Source: Strongylocentrotus purpuratus
Lineage: Eukaryota; Echinodermata; Echinoidea; Camarodonta; Strongylocentrotidae
Assembly: GCF_000002235.5 (NCBI RefSeq)
Contig: NW_022145604.1
Coordinates: forward strand, 27,625,291-27,689,290
Length of the DNA stretch: 64,000 nt
Direction: 5' to 3'
Within the stretch, counting starts at the first letter, position 1; each line of letters opens with the position of its first letter. Below, in pieces: positions 23,709 through 38,700 of the stretch. The notes below the pieces were generated by a model that saw only the letters and a list, made by a program, of their open reading frames with translations, was not told where the DNA came from and did no database searches. A program made the translations under genes and the position numbers.

Positions 23709-26700
23709 ATGGCGGCCGCAGAATTTGCTACTCGAGAAGGTAAGATTTCAAAAATCATTTTGGAAAGAATTTACAGTCTTTATCAGGCATTTGGCGTCTT
23801 ATATAAGAGGAGTGAAAGTATTAGCTTATATATCTGATTGTTTTCCATGGTTTTATTGAGAGAGTTGATACACAATGACATTGGGCCGAAACAAGAGGTC
23901 GATGATTGCGTTGTTGATGTGTGTTGATGGTGGTTTGCAGCACAAGCCCATAGACTTTGTACGTGGTTAATTGTGCATGCTGTGTGCACGGTCGGTGCAC
24001 TGAAATTTGCGTGAATTTTGTGAAGAGTGGAGAATGAATTGAATTGAATCACTTGAAAAGCTCAGTGAGAGAAATTGATGAATTGCCTATAAAATTTTAG
24101 TGTTGGTAATGTCTTCTGTAGTGTAGCAAGTATCAGTGAGAGTGTATGATGATCGGTGTCCTAAGTTGGTGCACATTAATTAAAAGAATTGCGATGAGCT
24201 GAGAATGTCATTCGTGGGATAGCTTGCTGTCGATGGCCGATGGGCTGTTAATTATTCAGTCATTAGTGACATTACTCATGGATTTTATGTTGCTCATTTA
24301 TCCTCATTCTTAGTCTCTTACTTTATTTAACAATTAAAGGTCTTTTAGTACAGACTACAAAACGAAAAGCCAAATTTTTACTGAACAGCTGAAACTGAAG
24401 TGAAAGTAAAAAATCAATCGACAAAGAATTGCAGAGATATTGTGATCTCAAAATTCAATATTGTGCTTTGCGTTTGTATTTGAGCTTCGCTGCCATTTGC
24501 TTTTTTGAAAAAAATAAATCAGCTGTTTAGTAGCTCTCATGGAGTCATGCACAAAGTTAGAACTTACTTTTTTTTTAAATTACTTTCTTATCATCTACAG
24601 CGCGTTATGATCTGGCATTTAGAGAAAGACCCTACCCTAGGTCTAAATCTCTTTTTACTCACAATTTTTATGAAAATGTTTAGGTCCATGTACCTGCTCT
24701 TGAAGATGAATTATTTCCAGACCCTTGTTTTTAACTCCATTGTTTTTGTTGAATTTGCTGATATTTTGTCCATAAGTTCACACCCAGTTCCAAAGTCAAT
24801 CTTGCCACTACCTAATTCCTAGTTACTCTTTCCAAAGGTGGTATCAAATTTTTGAAAGCTTATTGAATTTTTTTGAGATGTGGTACTGCGCTGTGTGAAG
24901 TAAGGTCATGCGAGTACTAAATGTGGTTCCACCACGATACAGTACTTCGAGCAAGCAGCTGGGGGTTGTGATTTTTGTCTCAGAAAATCAACCATATCCG
25001 GGCAGAGAATTAGGCGAACTTAGCGAAAGACTTCTGAAACTGAATTTCGATTAAGAATGAGTCAAGATAGGGATTTTTTCAAATATGACCTGTCAAAGAT
25101 GAATCTAGCTGTAGCCTGTAGATCTAGGCAGGAATGTCATGAGAATAATTTGTTATGAATTTCTGCCTATTGTCAATGTCTACAAATGTAACTGTACAAA
25201 AAAAACCAAGATAATTAGACCAGTATGAGGTCAAAAAGACGGTGTCACCACTCATCAAATGTGGGAGTGTCGTGGTCGAGTGGTTTAAGGCGCTTGACTG
25301 TAGATGCGAAGGTCGAGGGTTCGAATCCCGACACGGCACTAATATTCTTTGGCAAGATATTTACCTGCACTTGCTACTCTCCACCCAGATGTTAAATGGG
25401 TATCCGGTAGGATGCGAACGTTCATGTGGTTGGACGAGCAAGTGTGCGCCTGTAAAATGGCGACTGGCTGGAATGCTCCCCAGGGAGTGGAAAATGTGCA
25501 CACATTGTGTGCGGGTAAGCCTGAATCCGATGACCGGGTTAATAATATATCTGTAAAGTGCTTAGGCACATCGTTCGATCGGTGTATTGAGCGCTATATA
25601 AAAAAACGGATTATTATTATTATTATTACAGAGGAATGTACAGAGTGACAATTTTTTGTTGTTAAAGGGATAGTTGAGTTAAATGTCGTTCCACTTCTCT
25701 TTTCTTGTCAGATTTCCAGCGGCAGATTGAGGAGTTGCAGACCCGCACCACATCACTTCGCGACCAAGCCAAGGATGAAGGGCCTGGTAAAGAGAACGAG
25801 AATGGAGAGAGGATAGGGTTTGGAGAGACGGGTCAATTTGACAATGAGATCTATGATGGCGGCAAGGCACATGGCAAATATGATGGCTACGTCTACTCAA
25901 TTCCCACAAATGAAGCAGATGAGGTAGGCAGACTGGAAGGCAGGAACTTATAAATTATTGGTACAAAATGCCACATTATGTGACATATGGGCTTCAGCAA
26001 CCCTGGAGGTTCATTGTGGAGGGGGGGGGGGGGGGGGGGGGTTAAACAGACCAAAGCATTTTGAAGGTTGAAAGTATGCATTTACATTGTTAGTTGTACA
26101 TTTAGGTATTGATGTCATTTCCACTCTTAAAAATTGTCAAAATCTCCTTAAATTTTTTGTTGATTATCATTAAATGTTATTATTTATGAACTCCATCTGT
26201 CAAATTTTAAAGTAGTGGAGAATTATTATTATTGAATCTTTTTTGTTCAGTAAATTTATATGTCTAATCTAGTAGAAGGTTGCAGATTCTTAACTTGTCT
26301 GGTCTCATATGAAGAATTAAAGCTTATACTGTGGGCTTGAAACTCTGAAATATTGATTTGCAAAATTGTTTTCTTTAATTACAGGATGAAGATGACTACA
26401 GCTCAAGTAGCCTCATGCAGAAGAATTCCTACACAGCACCCTCATCGTTGTTTGCGGAAGCACAGAAAGCTGGAAAGGTAAGCAAAGATTAACTCCCTTA
26501 ATATTCCCAAGCTTGAGGTACTGTTCTGAACAGTCAATTCATGATCTCATCATCTCATACGCCCCTAGAACGACATTATATGAGTGAAGTTCCTAAATTA
26601 GAGGAGAGAAAAGGGGTTTCAGAGTAGAACAGAGGTTTGATATTTAAAACTGCATGAGCAAAGTCAACCATAGTTAGACTTGCTCTCGACGTCATTGTTG

Positions 26701-29700
26701 ATAATCATGTCTTCACGTGGTTCTTCAATAAATGTTATACCTTCATATGTATTTATACCTAGAGTATCTGTGTAATCTATATTGAATGCTGGCAACGAAG
26801 TAAAACTGTATAATCCGATCCCACAACACAACAATAGTATGCAATTCAATTTTGTTTTAAAGATTTAAAGGCATCGTTTAACAATGTTAAATTTGAGATA
26901 CATGGCCCTACGTGTTATCAGTGTCTTTGTAATATTGAAGCCCTAAAGGAATTGTGCTTCAAAATGATCAAGAAGTACCTCAAAAAAGTAAAAACCTTTG
27001 AGTGACCGGTATGACCATACTCGTTTTCCACAATAGACTGTAGTGTTATGAAAACCGTTAGGAAAACACAAAATTTGATTTTGATTTCCAATCATGATGA
27101 TCAGACAGGCGATCGGCTTGTAAATGTCATGGGATTCATGTATGCTCTAAAGAATTATAATTATGAAATGCAGCATGAGCTAAATCCAGGATTTTGTTTC
27201 AAAATCTGAGACAAAGTTACCCAATCCCTTTAAGTAATTTACATACAATGTTTCAATTTGATTGTTTACAGGACTATGACCCTATGGCCGAGCATCGCAT
27301 ACCTCGTATCATGGATAGAGAGGATGAATACAGAAGACTCCGACTCAGGCAGAAGATGTCTCCAGAGAGGAATGATCCATTTGCAGATGGTAGGTTTCAC
27401 TTCTCCTCATTTCATCCAGTCTATTCTTATGTATTCAATTTTTATTCTACATTACAAGAACCGATGTTTCTTTGATATGTGCTTTTGTTTCTTTGTTTTA
27501 TCATTAAGAGCATTTTGAAGATGGGTTAATTAATGTAAGTGATGTCTGATTATTTTATTTGGTTGTAAATAGGTGCAGTTTACTTTTGAGCACGCTTGAT
27601 GCTGAATATCTGGGCAGCGTTTCACGAAATCGTCAAAAGTACAAGTTCACCTACATTCCATTGAAATGCGTGTATTAAGTTTAACACACGTTTCAATGGT
27701 ATGTCGGTGAACTGGTACTTATGACGGTTTCATGAAACGCTACCCTGGTGTATTAGACTCTGAGAAAAAACGTTGCATGTTCAAGGATAAGCTTCTTGTT
27801 TTGTCCTTCTTTGAAAGGAGAGGACGGGTGTGAACATTTAACCCTGAAAATTGTATAGCTTCCTTCTCAAGACTTGAATTATCAGATGAGTTATCCCAGG
27901 TCACCGATGAAACATAAAGAAGCCATAAAAACATGTTTCAAATCAATGTCAATCGAAAGAGTAGATTGCACTTGTTTTCATTGAAATTATGCGAATAACA
28001 TTTTTGTCTTGTGGGGTTGCATCGAGGGTAAATTGAACTAAGTCCTTCTCTGATTACGTACACATCCAGTAGAAAATCAAGTCTGTTGTCAAAGAGAAAC
28101 CACAATTTGTATACTGTACTATCCACTCTATAATTGAAATCTATGTACCCATGTCTATGAATATGGATCCATTGTTTTGAAAGTTGGCATCAAAATGTGT
28201 AATGCAAAGTTAAGGAAGCTTATTCTTCACTGGTCAAGAAGAAGAAATCCTCAGTTAGACTTCCGAAAGGGAATTCCCCCGTGACACGCATTATGTTTAT
28301 GTGTGTATCACATGATTATGGTTGTGATACCGCATACTAATATTGCTCTCTCACCTTTCTCCCAAACAGCACATCTCATTTCTGTCATCCGATGAATATA
28401 CCAGGGGTACAGTGTAAAAAATAAAGAGTCTGCGGACATGGTTATGAGCACGCTGGCTTTTAGAAACTTAGCAGGATTCAAATTTTAAAAGTCGAATCAT
28501 TGTAACGAAAGAAGGATGAATGCGTACCCAGTTTTGTAGGAATTTGTATAATTGCAGATGTTATAAGTGTCATGTTTGTCAGCAACTTTAAATGGGGGCA
28601 AGTCTGCTTTACGACTGTGATGATAAACTTGTAACTCTACTATTGACTTTAATTTACATTATTAATTCTCTGAATACATCCACCGTGTCCACCAATGAAA
28701 AGCAGCAAGTGCACTTGTACTGTCTTTTTAGAAACTTGTTTTACTACATTCAAATGAAATGATAGAATTTGTGAATTATGAGTAGTAGTCTCCTAAAGAT
28801 ACCCTGTATTTATTAAAAATTATCTGAACTTGTGTTACGGTTAGAGACTCGACAAGCCTGTGGCAATTGTAGCTATGTTTATGATCGATAGGCTCGGTGT
28901 ATGTATACGTAGTGGATAAGACGTAGCTAAGCTACCGTGTGTACTAATGACTTACAAAAGATTGATTTCATTTAGCCTGTCATCGCCGTTGCGAAGCCAT
29001 CGGAGGGTGAAAGAGCACGAGGCCTGACGCCAGAGTACGTATATAGGTTAACACCAGAGACCATCGTGCGAGTATTTCTTGGTATTGTGCACCTAAGATG
29101 AGAAATGGTTTCATCTATGTAGGTGCATATCAAGAAAGAGTCTCTGGAAGGGTATTTGGTATACAAGATATTGTTTGAATGTGAATGCTAGTTTTGGAAT
29201 TGCTATTGGAACAGATGTGGGACATAGATGGTTGTTGGGTAGTTGTAACGTTTCATACATGTATGAGCTACAGTACATGTCAAATTCTTTGCAAGTAACA
29301 ACAAAAATGTCATAGTACGTACAAAACTTCACAGGTTTTGGAATAAAAGATACAGAAAATATCACATACCTCTATGAATGCAAACATATCTGTATAAATC
29401 ACCTACATTGACCTGGAAACAAAATGATTATAACATCTTCCTTATTAAGCTGTTAACCAAAAGATGATTTTCATGTGACATATGACTGTAATTGTATCAC
29501 TGTAAACATCATCATACACAATGTTTGTATCAGCGCTAGTTATCTTTCATCACAGCAGAGAGCTACTTAGCAACCTACCCATGTCCTATGTCTGTTCCTC
29601 CTTGTTTTTATCTGATATCACTTTCAATAATATACATGTACCAACCACAGCTGAAGTGCAGGAGCTTGAAAAGGATTGCAAAATTCAATCTTGAGCAGAC

Positions 29701-32700
29701 AGAATAAACCTGGAAAGTTTAATTTCTGAGGAAAAGGACATTTTCCTAGATATAGAAGTGGTTTCAAAGGACAGGTTCTCCCTGTCTGTGTATAGTGTGA
29801 GTTATGCAGGGTGATGTAAAGGAACTATGAAATCAAAGGGATTAGTGGGTTGTTACTCCAAGAATTGCCTGCTGCCCTCTCCCACATCACCGCTGTGCTC
29901 GCTCTATACGTGGTATTTTAGGAGCTGTTGAAACCCTCTATTATCCACACGCTGGAAGAAGAGAAATTGCTTATTAGATTTTATTGGGTGTCTTTACCCT
30001 TTGAATAAGTACTGGTAGCCAGAGATAGGTTTTGATGGAACCCACTGGAAATTTGTATTAATTGAAAACTATAATTATTTCGAAGACGAGAAAGGATGCA
30101 CAATCCAGCATGTGATAAAGGACACACCCTGAATGTGTTCTTCTAACAAAATCAATAGCCTTCTTGGCAAAATCCATGATATGGCGTGAATCATCAATTT
30201 TCAATTCACATTATTCATTTATTCTCGAATCAAACAGAGAGTGATGTTAGAGAAATGTTCCATTGTGGATCTTAGATGCACTTGAGCTGTGGTTGAACTC
30301 TTAGAAAATACAGCATCTTTATGTTGTGATAGATATGCAGAGTTAGCAAAGATTTTGTATTTGATGCATGGGTGAAGTAATCATTGCAACTTTGAGCCAT
30401 AACTTTCACATTCTCTAAGCTATGTGACTCTGCTTTGGCCATGAAGTTGCAGAAGTGAGAATTCCCAACGTCAAAAAATCTTTGCTGACTCATCATTTCG
30501 TCCCATCAATTACATGTATACATACAAGTTGCCTGACCTATTAGTAGTCCCCTTTTCCTAACAAGATGTTTTCTGTTTCTTCTCTTTGTTTCCCTTCTCG
30601 CTTGGCTTGTTTTACATCTTTTCTCCTCCTCCTCCTCCTCCTCCTCTCTGACCCCTCTCTATCCATTTCCTTGTTTCCATGATGACCATTTCCATGTACT
30701 CACTACAGGCGGCAAGACACCAGACCCGAGCCTCGCCACCTACGCCGAGATCAGAAAACAGCAGATGATGAGCAAAGAAGAGGTGAGTTGTATGAAGACT
30801 TCATGAAAGATCGCAAAAAAGAGATCACTTCAGAACAATGGCCAAGATAAATCATACTCTTCTAGAGGCTATGGAATATGGAATAAATAAAACATTGAAA
30901 AGAAAAAAAAAATATGGGAGTAGTGTTGGTAAAAAAAATATGAAAAAAAATTGACATTGCTATGAAAAAATTTCACCAATGCCATACCAAATCCAAACAA
31001 CACTGCCGTAAACATATATATTTTTTTTAAAATGGTCCACTATCCTAGCTTTAGGTGAGTCCTTTTGATGACATTATTCTGCTTTTTTTGGGGGGGGGGG
31101 GGTGGGAGATATATAGATTGGCAATTGGGAATGCCCTACTGAACATAGGGATAAATAATAATATTCAGTTCTTGCATAGCGCATATCGCATGATATAATG
31201 TCCCTACCAGGGATGTCTGTTCTTTATAGCTTTGGTCTGATTTCCTTTAATGTAATCCTTTAACCCTTACTGTACTGGGCTATTTCGAGCACTCTCTGAC
31301 TGGGGGGGGGGGGGGGGGGGGCCCCCCCTATGATCTCGGCCGTCGAATGTCCGATGAACGCGAAAATTTGCATGTTTGTAGATATTTACGTAAGGAACAA
31401 GATGGTATAATTAGTTTTTTCCTAATATGCAAATTTTTGTCATTATAGCCTAATTAATTATGCAAAATGCTAATTTTATGCATTTTACAGAAAACTCTAC
31501 ATATTGTCCGTAGACTTGTGAAGAATCTTGAAAATGTATTGAATAAATGTTTCCTTCATCTCAAATTCATGAGGTTTCATTATTTTTATGATATTTGAAA
31601 ATGCATAGGTTAATTTGCATAAATTATGAATATGCAAATTACGCATTCATTAATTTAAAATCTGGAAATATACAGGGAACTAGAATCATTACAAAAATTG
31701 TCAGACTCCACTTTTGTAATGTTGAAACTCATTATTCATATGAAACTTCTTTTCTAACACAAAATAGTTATTTGATGTAATTAATAATGATAATTTATGC
31801 AAATTTGATGCGATTTTCAACTATTTATTTTCTTATGTATTTCATTGTTTTTTTTTCTTATTATATCTATTGTTTTATTTCTAATGTATTATTTTGTTCT
31901 GAAATACATCTAGTTACTTTGAGAAAGCAAATTGATATTAATTCATATCTTCACATTTCTGCTTGTACATGAATATATGCAATTATAGCACTTTTTTGAT
32001 GACATGCGCATACTAATTGTTATGTAACACCTTACAGGTATATCCGATTTCGACGAAAATGGTATCAAAATGTGCGTAAGACTTGAGGGAAAAAAGTCAT
32101 GAAACGACAATTCGAAATTTAGAGCGGTTGCGGCGCGATCTCCGAAAATGTCGAGGGGGGGGGCCTCCCAGGCGCCCCCCCCCCCCCCAGTACAGTAAGG
32201 GTTAATGGTTAATTGCCTTCGGTGACCTATGATGACATGTACTTCGTGTGGGTGTACTACCTGTTATTTTCCTTCTCTTTGACCACAGGCTGCTTACAAA
32301 CATCAGATACAGGAGAAAAGCAAGGCAGGTGAACTCTTCATCCACAAAGAAGTCGAGAAACCTAAACCAGGTCAGATCAAAACCCTCCTTACAATTGTTT
32401 GTTTTAACACTTATCGATGTAGTTCAGTGAAACCTGTCTATAAAAACCACCCAAGGGAGACAAGAAAAGATGTCTGTATAGGCAGGTGGTCTTTATGTAC
32501 AGGTTTCTTTAGTACATGTTTCAATAAGAAACTATATTCAAGGGAAACATAAAATGTGGTCTTTGTAGACAGGTGGTCTTTCTATACAGGTGGCCACTAA
32601 AGCATGTTTGACTGTAACATGTACCGGTAATGGCTAATGATTACATTTAGCCAGAGACAATATATACAGTTTACATTTCAATACAGAATTCAAGGATATT

Positions 32701-35700
32701 CTAAATTCCATCATAATTATATAAAATTCCTCTGAAAACAAACATGTACCATGGAATGTGAATGCACTTTCCAAAAAGATACAAAAACATACAAAAACAA
32801 ACATCAATAGTTCTGTTTTTTCTTATTACGTTATGAAAACCAAACATGAATGGCATGATATTATAGTTCAACAGGCTTTTGTAGATGAATTAAAGTCAGT
32901 TGTCTCTTTCATTTGACGTGTGGATTGACATTTTTGTGGTTATTTTATTACTGAGGGAAATGTACCTTACGTGGTAATGTAATGTTTCTCCAGCAATGTA
33001 CCTGCATATGCTTTGCTGTTAGAGCTAGAAATGTATCTTAAATCTGTTGGCATACATGTATACGGTATGCAAGACTAGAAAAATGAGTAAAAATGTTACT
33101 TAGCATATGACGTGAACTGGTAATGTTATATTTTTGTTGTTGTTGTTGTTGTGATGATGACCGTACTTTATTGTCTTGCATACAAAGACAACAAACAAAG
33201 AGCTTGTGTGTATCGAGATCTCAATAGAACCGTGATCTTTACTAACAATGTGGTTTTGTTTGATTTGCTGTTTATAGCTAAGAGAAGCAGATGGGACATG
33301 GCAAGGGGAGGTGGTGAGGGTGCAGAGACTCCTAGCACCACACCAGGCATTGCACCAAGGAAGAAAGCTAGTACATGGGACCAAGCTGAGGTAAGTCCTT
33401 AATGTAGGGTTCCTTTAATCATAAGAGCTGTGAAAATGATGAGGGAATTGGATATAACTTCTATGACTGAATGTTTTAGTGGTGGTTATTTTTACTGACT
33501 GCTAAGAAAGCATAAATGCTTGTTAGTAAGCAACCAGAGGACTGACGGATTTAGGTCCTCTACGAGGGACCTGGTAATGAGGATTAATGCCTTACCAAAG
33601 AGTACTAGGGCATCAAGGTTTCGAACCTGGGGTCACCGTATTACGAGATCACTGCTCTACCAACTATCGTATGAGTTAGTTGAATACCGTTATCCTGAAA
33701 GTTCTGTGAAATAAGTATAACAAAAAGTATTCATGGAAAGACCACACGAAAGATAAATGAAGGTGAACCATTACCTTGTTCAATCTAATTGTTATAATAA
33801 GAAGGAACAGTGGAACGTTATACCAAGTTGAACCATACCCTTGTTCGATGTAACTGGTAATAATTGGAATTTCTAGAACTATCATAAATGGACAGTATCC
33901 TCTTTGTGATTGAGTTATACAGTGAAACCTGTCTCTTAAGACCACCCAAGGGAGACAAGAAAGGTAGTCTTTACAGAGATGCCAACTGTTTCGTTTTTGC
34001 TGTATTTGTTCCATTTTTTCGCTATGAATACGGCAGTACGTTTTTTGTATGTTTTGTTAAGTTTTTTTTTTTTTTTTTTGGTGACGTTTTTCTTAATTTC
34101 TGATCATGGGCTTTGTGTCGTAAGTGTTATATACACCTACGTCTTCAAACGATGCAATCAGGATGGTGATACGGGCCCCAAACTGCGCACATTGCGAATA
34201 ATCCATGTGTAATGTATGCACGTCGCGCTCCGATCCAGGTACGTATACGTGGTACTGCCGGTTTTTTTAAGCTGCTGGGTTGGGCGATATGTTACGGTGA
34301 GAGATGTTTTCAAAAATACTGTTTTTTGTCCCAAAATACTGTTTTTTGCTCGTAAGAATACTTTTTTTTGTTGAAGAAGGTTGGCATCTCTGTCTTTAGG
34401 TACAGTTGGTCACTAGAGCAGGTTTGATTGTATGTAGATTTCTCTACTGAATATGTTCAATTAAATTGCTCCATGTATTACTCTATCTACAGTCTATGAC
34501 TCCATCCATCAGTCGTTGGGACGAGACCCCCGGTAGACACAAGGGAGGGGAAACTCCAGGAGCCGCTACACCTGGAGCCGCCACACCTGGTGCCACGCCC
34601 TCTGCCAGCACCCGTATTTGGGAGGCCACACCCGGCCATGTCACTCCCGGTCACGTCACTCCGGGGCATGCTACACCGGGCCATGTCACGCCCGGTCATG
34701 CAACCCCCGGTAGGGCCACACCCAGTGCAAGGAGAAACAGATGGGATGAAACTCCAAGGACAGAAAGAGGTGAGTTCCTTAGTTTTGTTTTTTTAGGGAG
34801 GGACTCGTGAAGAGTGATGAATTTTGTTTTAAAGGGATTGATATTGTTCGAGTTCTTCATACATTTTTCTTGTAGATATGATTGATAACCGACTATGTTT
34901 AACTTTGATGGAAAACAGAAATAAATGATCATAACTATTTATCGAAAGCCCATCAACATAGGTCAGGTGAAGTAAATCAGTATTTTTAAAGGACTGAAAG
35001 CGGCAAATTAGAGCAGAATATTTTTTTAGACCCTGAACACTGCTAAATAATGCTTTACTAGGATACATTTATAATGTAATGCAGAACACATCAAGATTCA
35101 CTTTTTCAAGAGTTACATGTCGTATCAAAAGGGATTTAAGTGATAGATATTTTATTTATTTATTTATTTATTTCTAATCTTTTGTCAGGGTAGCCCATTC
35201 ACCAATAATAATAGTGGTCTTCCATGGGGCCTTCATTATACATGAACATATTTACATCAAAAACGCAAAACGTTCACATTCATATTTAGTTGTAGAAATT
35301 CACTCGATGCTTTCCATTTTGCTCTGTAGAAACCCCTGGCCATGGTAGTGGCTGGGCCGAGACACCACGTACAGACCGTGGAGGTGAGGGTGCCCCGTCT
35401 GAGACACCCACCCCAGCCAGCAAGCGCCGCTCACGATGGGACGAGACCCCGGCCGGTAGCGGGACACCGTCGGCTACCCCTATGATGCAGAATGGGATCA
35501 CCCCTGTAGGCTCCAAGGCAGCCATCATGAACACACCAACACCGTCAGGTCAGTTAATAAAAATAGTAATAATAAAATAATAATAATAAATACTTATAAA
35601 ATGCACTTATCTAATAACTTACTCAATGCACTATACATAACAAAATACACAAATCTCTCTCCAAAATTTAACAACCTAATATAGTCAAACCTGTCCATAG

Positions 35701-38700
35701 CGACCACCAAGGGAAACACAAAAAGTGGCCTTTGTAGACGGGTGCCTTTAGTACATGTTTCAATGATAAACCAGTTTCCATGGAAACAACAAATGTGGCC
35801 TTTGTAGACAGGTGGTCACTAAAGCAGGTTTGACAGTACTTTGGCCCGTTTTATAAACAGTTGCGATTTATTGGTGATCAATGTCAATCGCAACTATGTA
35901 CAAAGGAGATAGGAGACTGTAAACTTGCGATTGATTGGCGTTCGCAACTTTTTATAAGACGGTGCCATTGTCTTAACTAAAATATAATGATATTCATGAT
36001 AAACATGATCAATGTGTGGTAATACATATTTAAGTCTCTTAACTTAAATGCATATTTCTATTTTCATTGTTACATAATGTCATTTCAGTTAAACTTGTAT
36101 TTCCTTCTGCTTAAAGGGATCGTTTAACAATGTTAAATATGAGATACACGGCCATACGTGTTATCAGTGTCTGTGATATGGTGTAATATTGAAGCCCTAA
36201 AAAAATTGCGCTTCAAAATGATCAAGAAGTGCCTCAAAAAAGTAAAAAATCTTTGAGTGACCGGTTTTACCATACTCGTTTTCCCCAATAGACTGTATTG
36301 TTATGAAAACCGTCAGGCGAACGGTTTTCAAAATGTGTAATTCCAATCATAAATATCTTGATAATCAGAGAGGCGATCGGCTTGTGAAAGTCATGGGGTT
36401 CCTGACTGACCTAAAGGTTTATAATTATCATTGCATCATGAGCTAAATCCAGAATTTTATTTCAGAATCTGAGACAAAGTTACCGGATCCCTTTAAAACT
36501 GAAGGCCATTATCGTTGTAATCAGTCATTTTTAGTAATAGTCATATGTCTCTTTATGTTTGTTGTGTAGCTCTCCGCATCATGACTCCCGAGCAGTTGCA
36601 AGCTTGGCGTTGGGAGAAGGAGATTGACGAGAGGAACCGACCTCTCTCTGACGATGAACTTGATACGCTCTTCCCTGAAGGATACAAAGTAAGTTGAAAT
36701 TTGCAGAAGCATTTTCAGTGATATTTCCTCTTCTGCCAGTGGTATAATGTTGTAATGAAGGCCACTAGTCCCTTTGACTGATGTTCTATGGAACATTGGA
36801 GCTAAAGTGTTTCTGTCCCTTCTAATCATGATTATACATTGAATGACATAGTGAAATGTACTAGCGAAAATATTGTGTATTGAAGATATTTATTGTTAAG
36901 GAAAGGACAGTTCTTACATTCAAACATGCACCAGAATCTGCCATAGTGACCAAGTGAAATGTACTAGAGAAAATGTTGTGTAATAATAATAATAATAATA
37001 ACTTTTATTTACCCAGGGTAGCCACTTCAGTTATGAAACTGTTCTTCCAGCGGGCCCTGCATAACATAATATGTTATTACTACCCTTCTCCAATCTAATA
37101 TGCTGAGCGCCTAGCTAGAAGGCAGAAGGTCCAATTATTACAAGTCTTTGGTATGACTTGGCCGGGGTTCGAACCCACGACCTCCCGTTCATGAGGCGGG
37201 CGCTCTAACGACTCAGCCACCATGCCCGGTTAATTGTATTGTATTAGATTGTTCTAATATGTTTAGAAAAGGAAAGCACACACATTCAAACGTGTGCCAG
37301 AATCTGCTGTTACCAAATATTTTATCCTTGTAAAACATGTCATCATTCTAAACATACACTGGTCCATGTAATTACAGTCAGTGCTGTAATTATTAAAAGA
37401 TTACGCCTTATGAATATCTCATATTACACATTGTTATGTGTAATGGTTGGTTAATTGATTCAGACACAAATTCAAAACAAGTGAAGAGCATCTCATTGAA
37501 CCCCTTGCTTTTCAAAACAGTGTCCTTCTTCTCACCCCTCTCTGCACAGGTATTGACCCCGCCCGCTGGTTACGTACCCATCCGCACTCCCGCCCGTAAG
37601 CTGACGGCGACGCCCACCCCCATGGGTGGCCTGAGCGGGTTCAGCATGCAGCAGGACGGAGGTCTTGTGGATGCAGGGTTGGCCCAACCACCCGGTAACC
37701 TACCCGTCCTCAAACCAGATGATACGCAGTACTTTGGCAAGCTACTGGTGAGTATTGACTGAACTTGTGAACATGTTCTGTTGATTTAGCATCTACTTGT
37801 ACTTTGAGGTAATAGATTTTGGTTTCATTCCTGCCTAATCAGAAGGATTGGCAGAAGTCATTGCTGTATGTAGAATGTAAAATGTCCTTGTTCTTAGATG
37901 AATGTTAGAAAACAGTAGTAGAGCAACATCAGGACCTTACATGAAGTTCCTGTTTGTAGGGGAGCTACACCCTATGCAAGAAAAGAGACAGTTGGAAAGT
38001 TGAAAACTTTTGTGAAAAGCACTTGCATCTATTTCTAATTCTTTTTACATACTCCTTTCTAATATAAGGTTTAAAAAAAATATACGTAATGATGTGAAGA
38101 TATCTGTAGTTCCTTTCTATGTGCCATTATGATCAATTGGTTCCTCTCTTGAGCTTTGTAGTTCCATACTTCTGATGAATGGTGTATTGTAATTTCAATC
38201 TGTCTGTCTTTCACAGAATGATGTTGATGAGAGCACCCTTAGCCCTGAAGAAGCCAAGGAAAGACGCATCATGAAGCTCCTCCTTAAGATCAAGAACGGC
38301 ACCCCACCCATGAGGAAGGCTGCCCTTAGACAGATCACAGACAAGGCCAGGGACTTTGGCGCCGGACCTCTCTTCAACCAGATCCTACCTCTCCTCATGT
38401 CACCGACCCTGGAGGACCAAGAGCGCCATCTGTTGGTGAAGGTCATTGATCGTATCCTCTACAAGCTGGATGACCTCGTCAGGCCCTATGTTCACAAGGT
38501 AAGGTTCTTTAATTATGATGTAATGCAAGATGATTAAGAATGCAATATAGTGGCATTCTTTTTAGAGAAAGATATCAAGAGACTTATATTCTAATATGAT
38601 TTGTTGGTTTTCTTGCCAATTTAAAGAATTGTCATGGTGCACGATGTTTTCAAATTTGATACTAGTGTCCTTTTAGTTTATACAAAGCTACATTCAGTCC

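Noticed and set aside
25263..25340. Possible tRNA gene (good A and B boxes)
   Set aside because: Arms do not pair into a functional cloverleaf and the sequence continues into a SINE body shared with 17957-18310.
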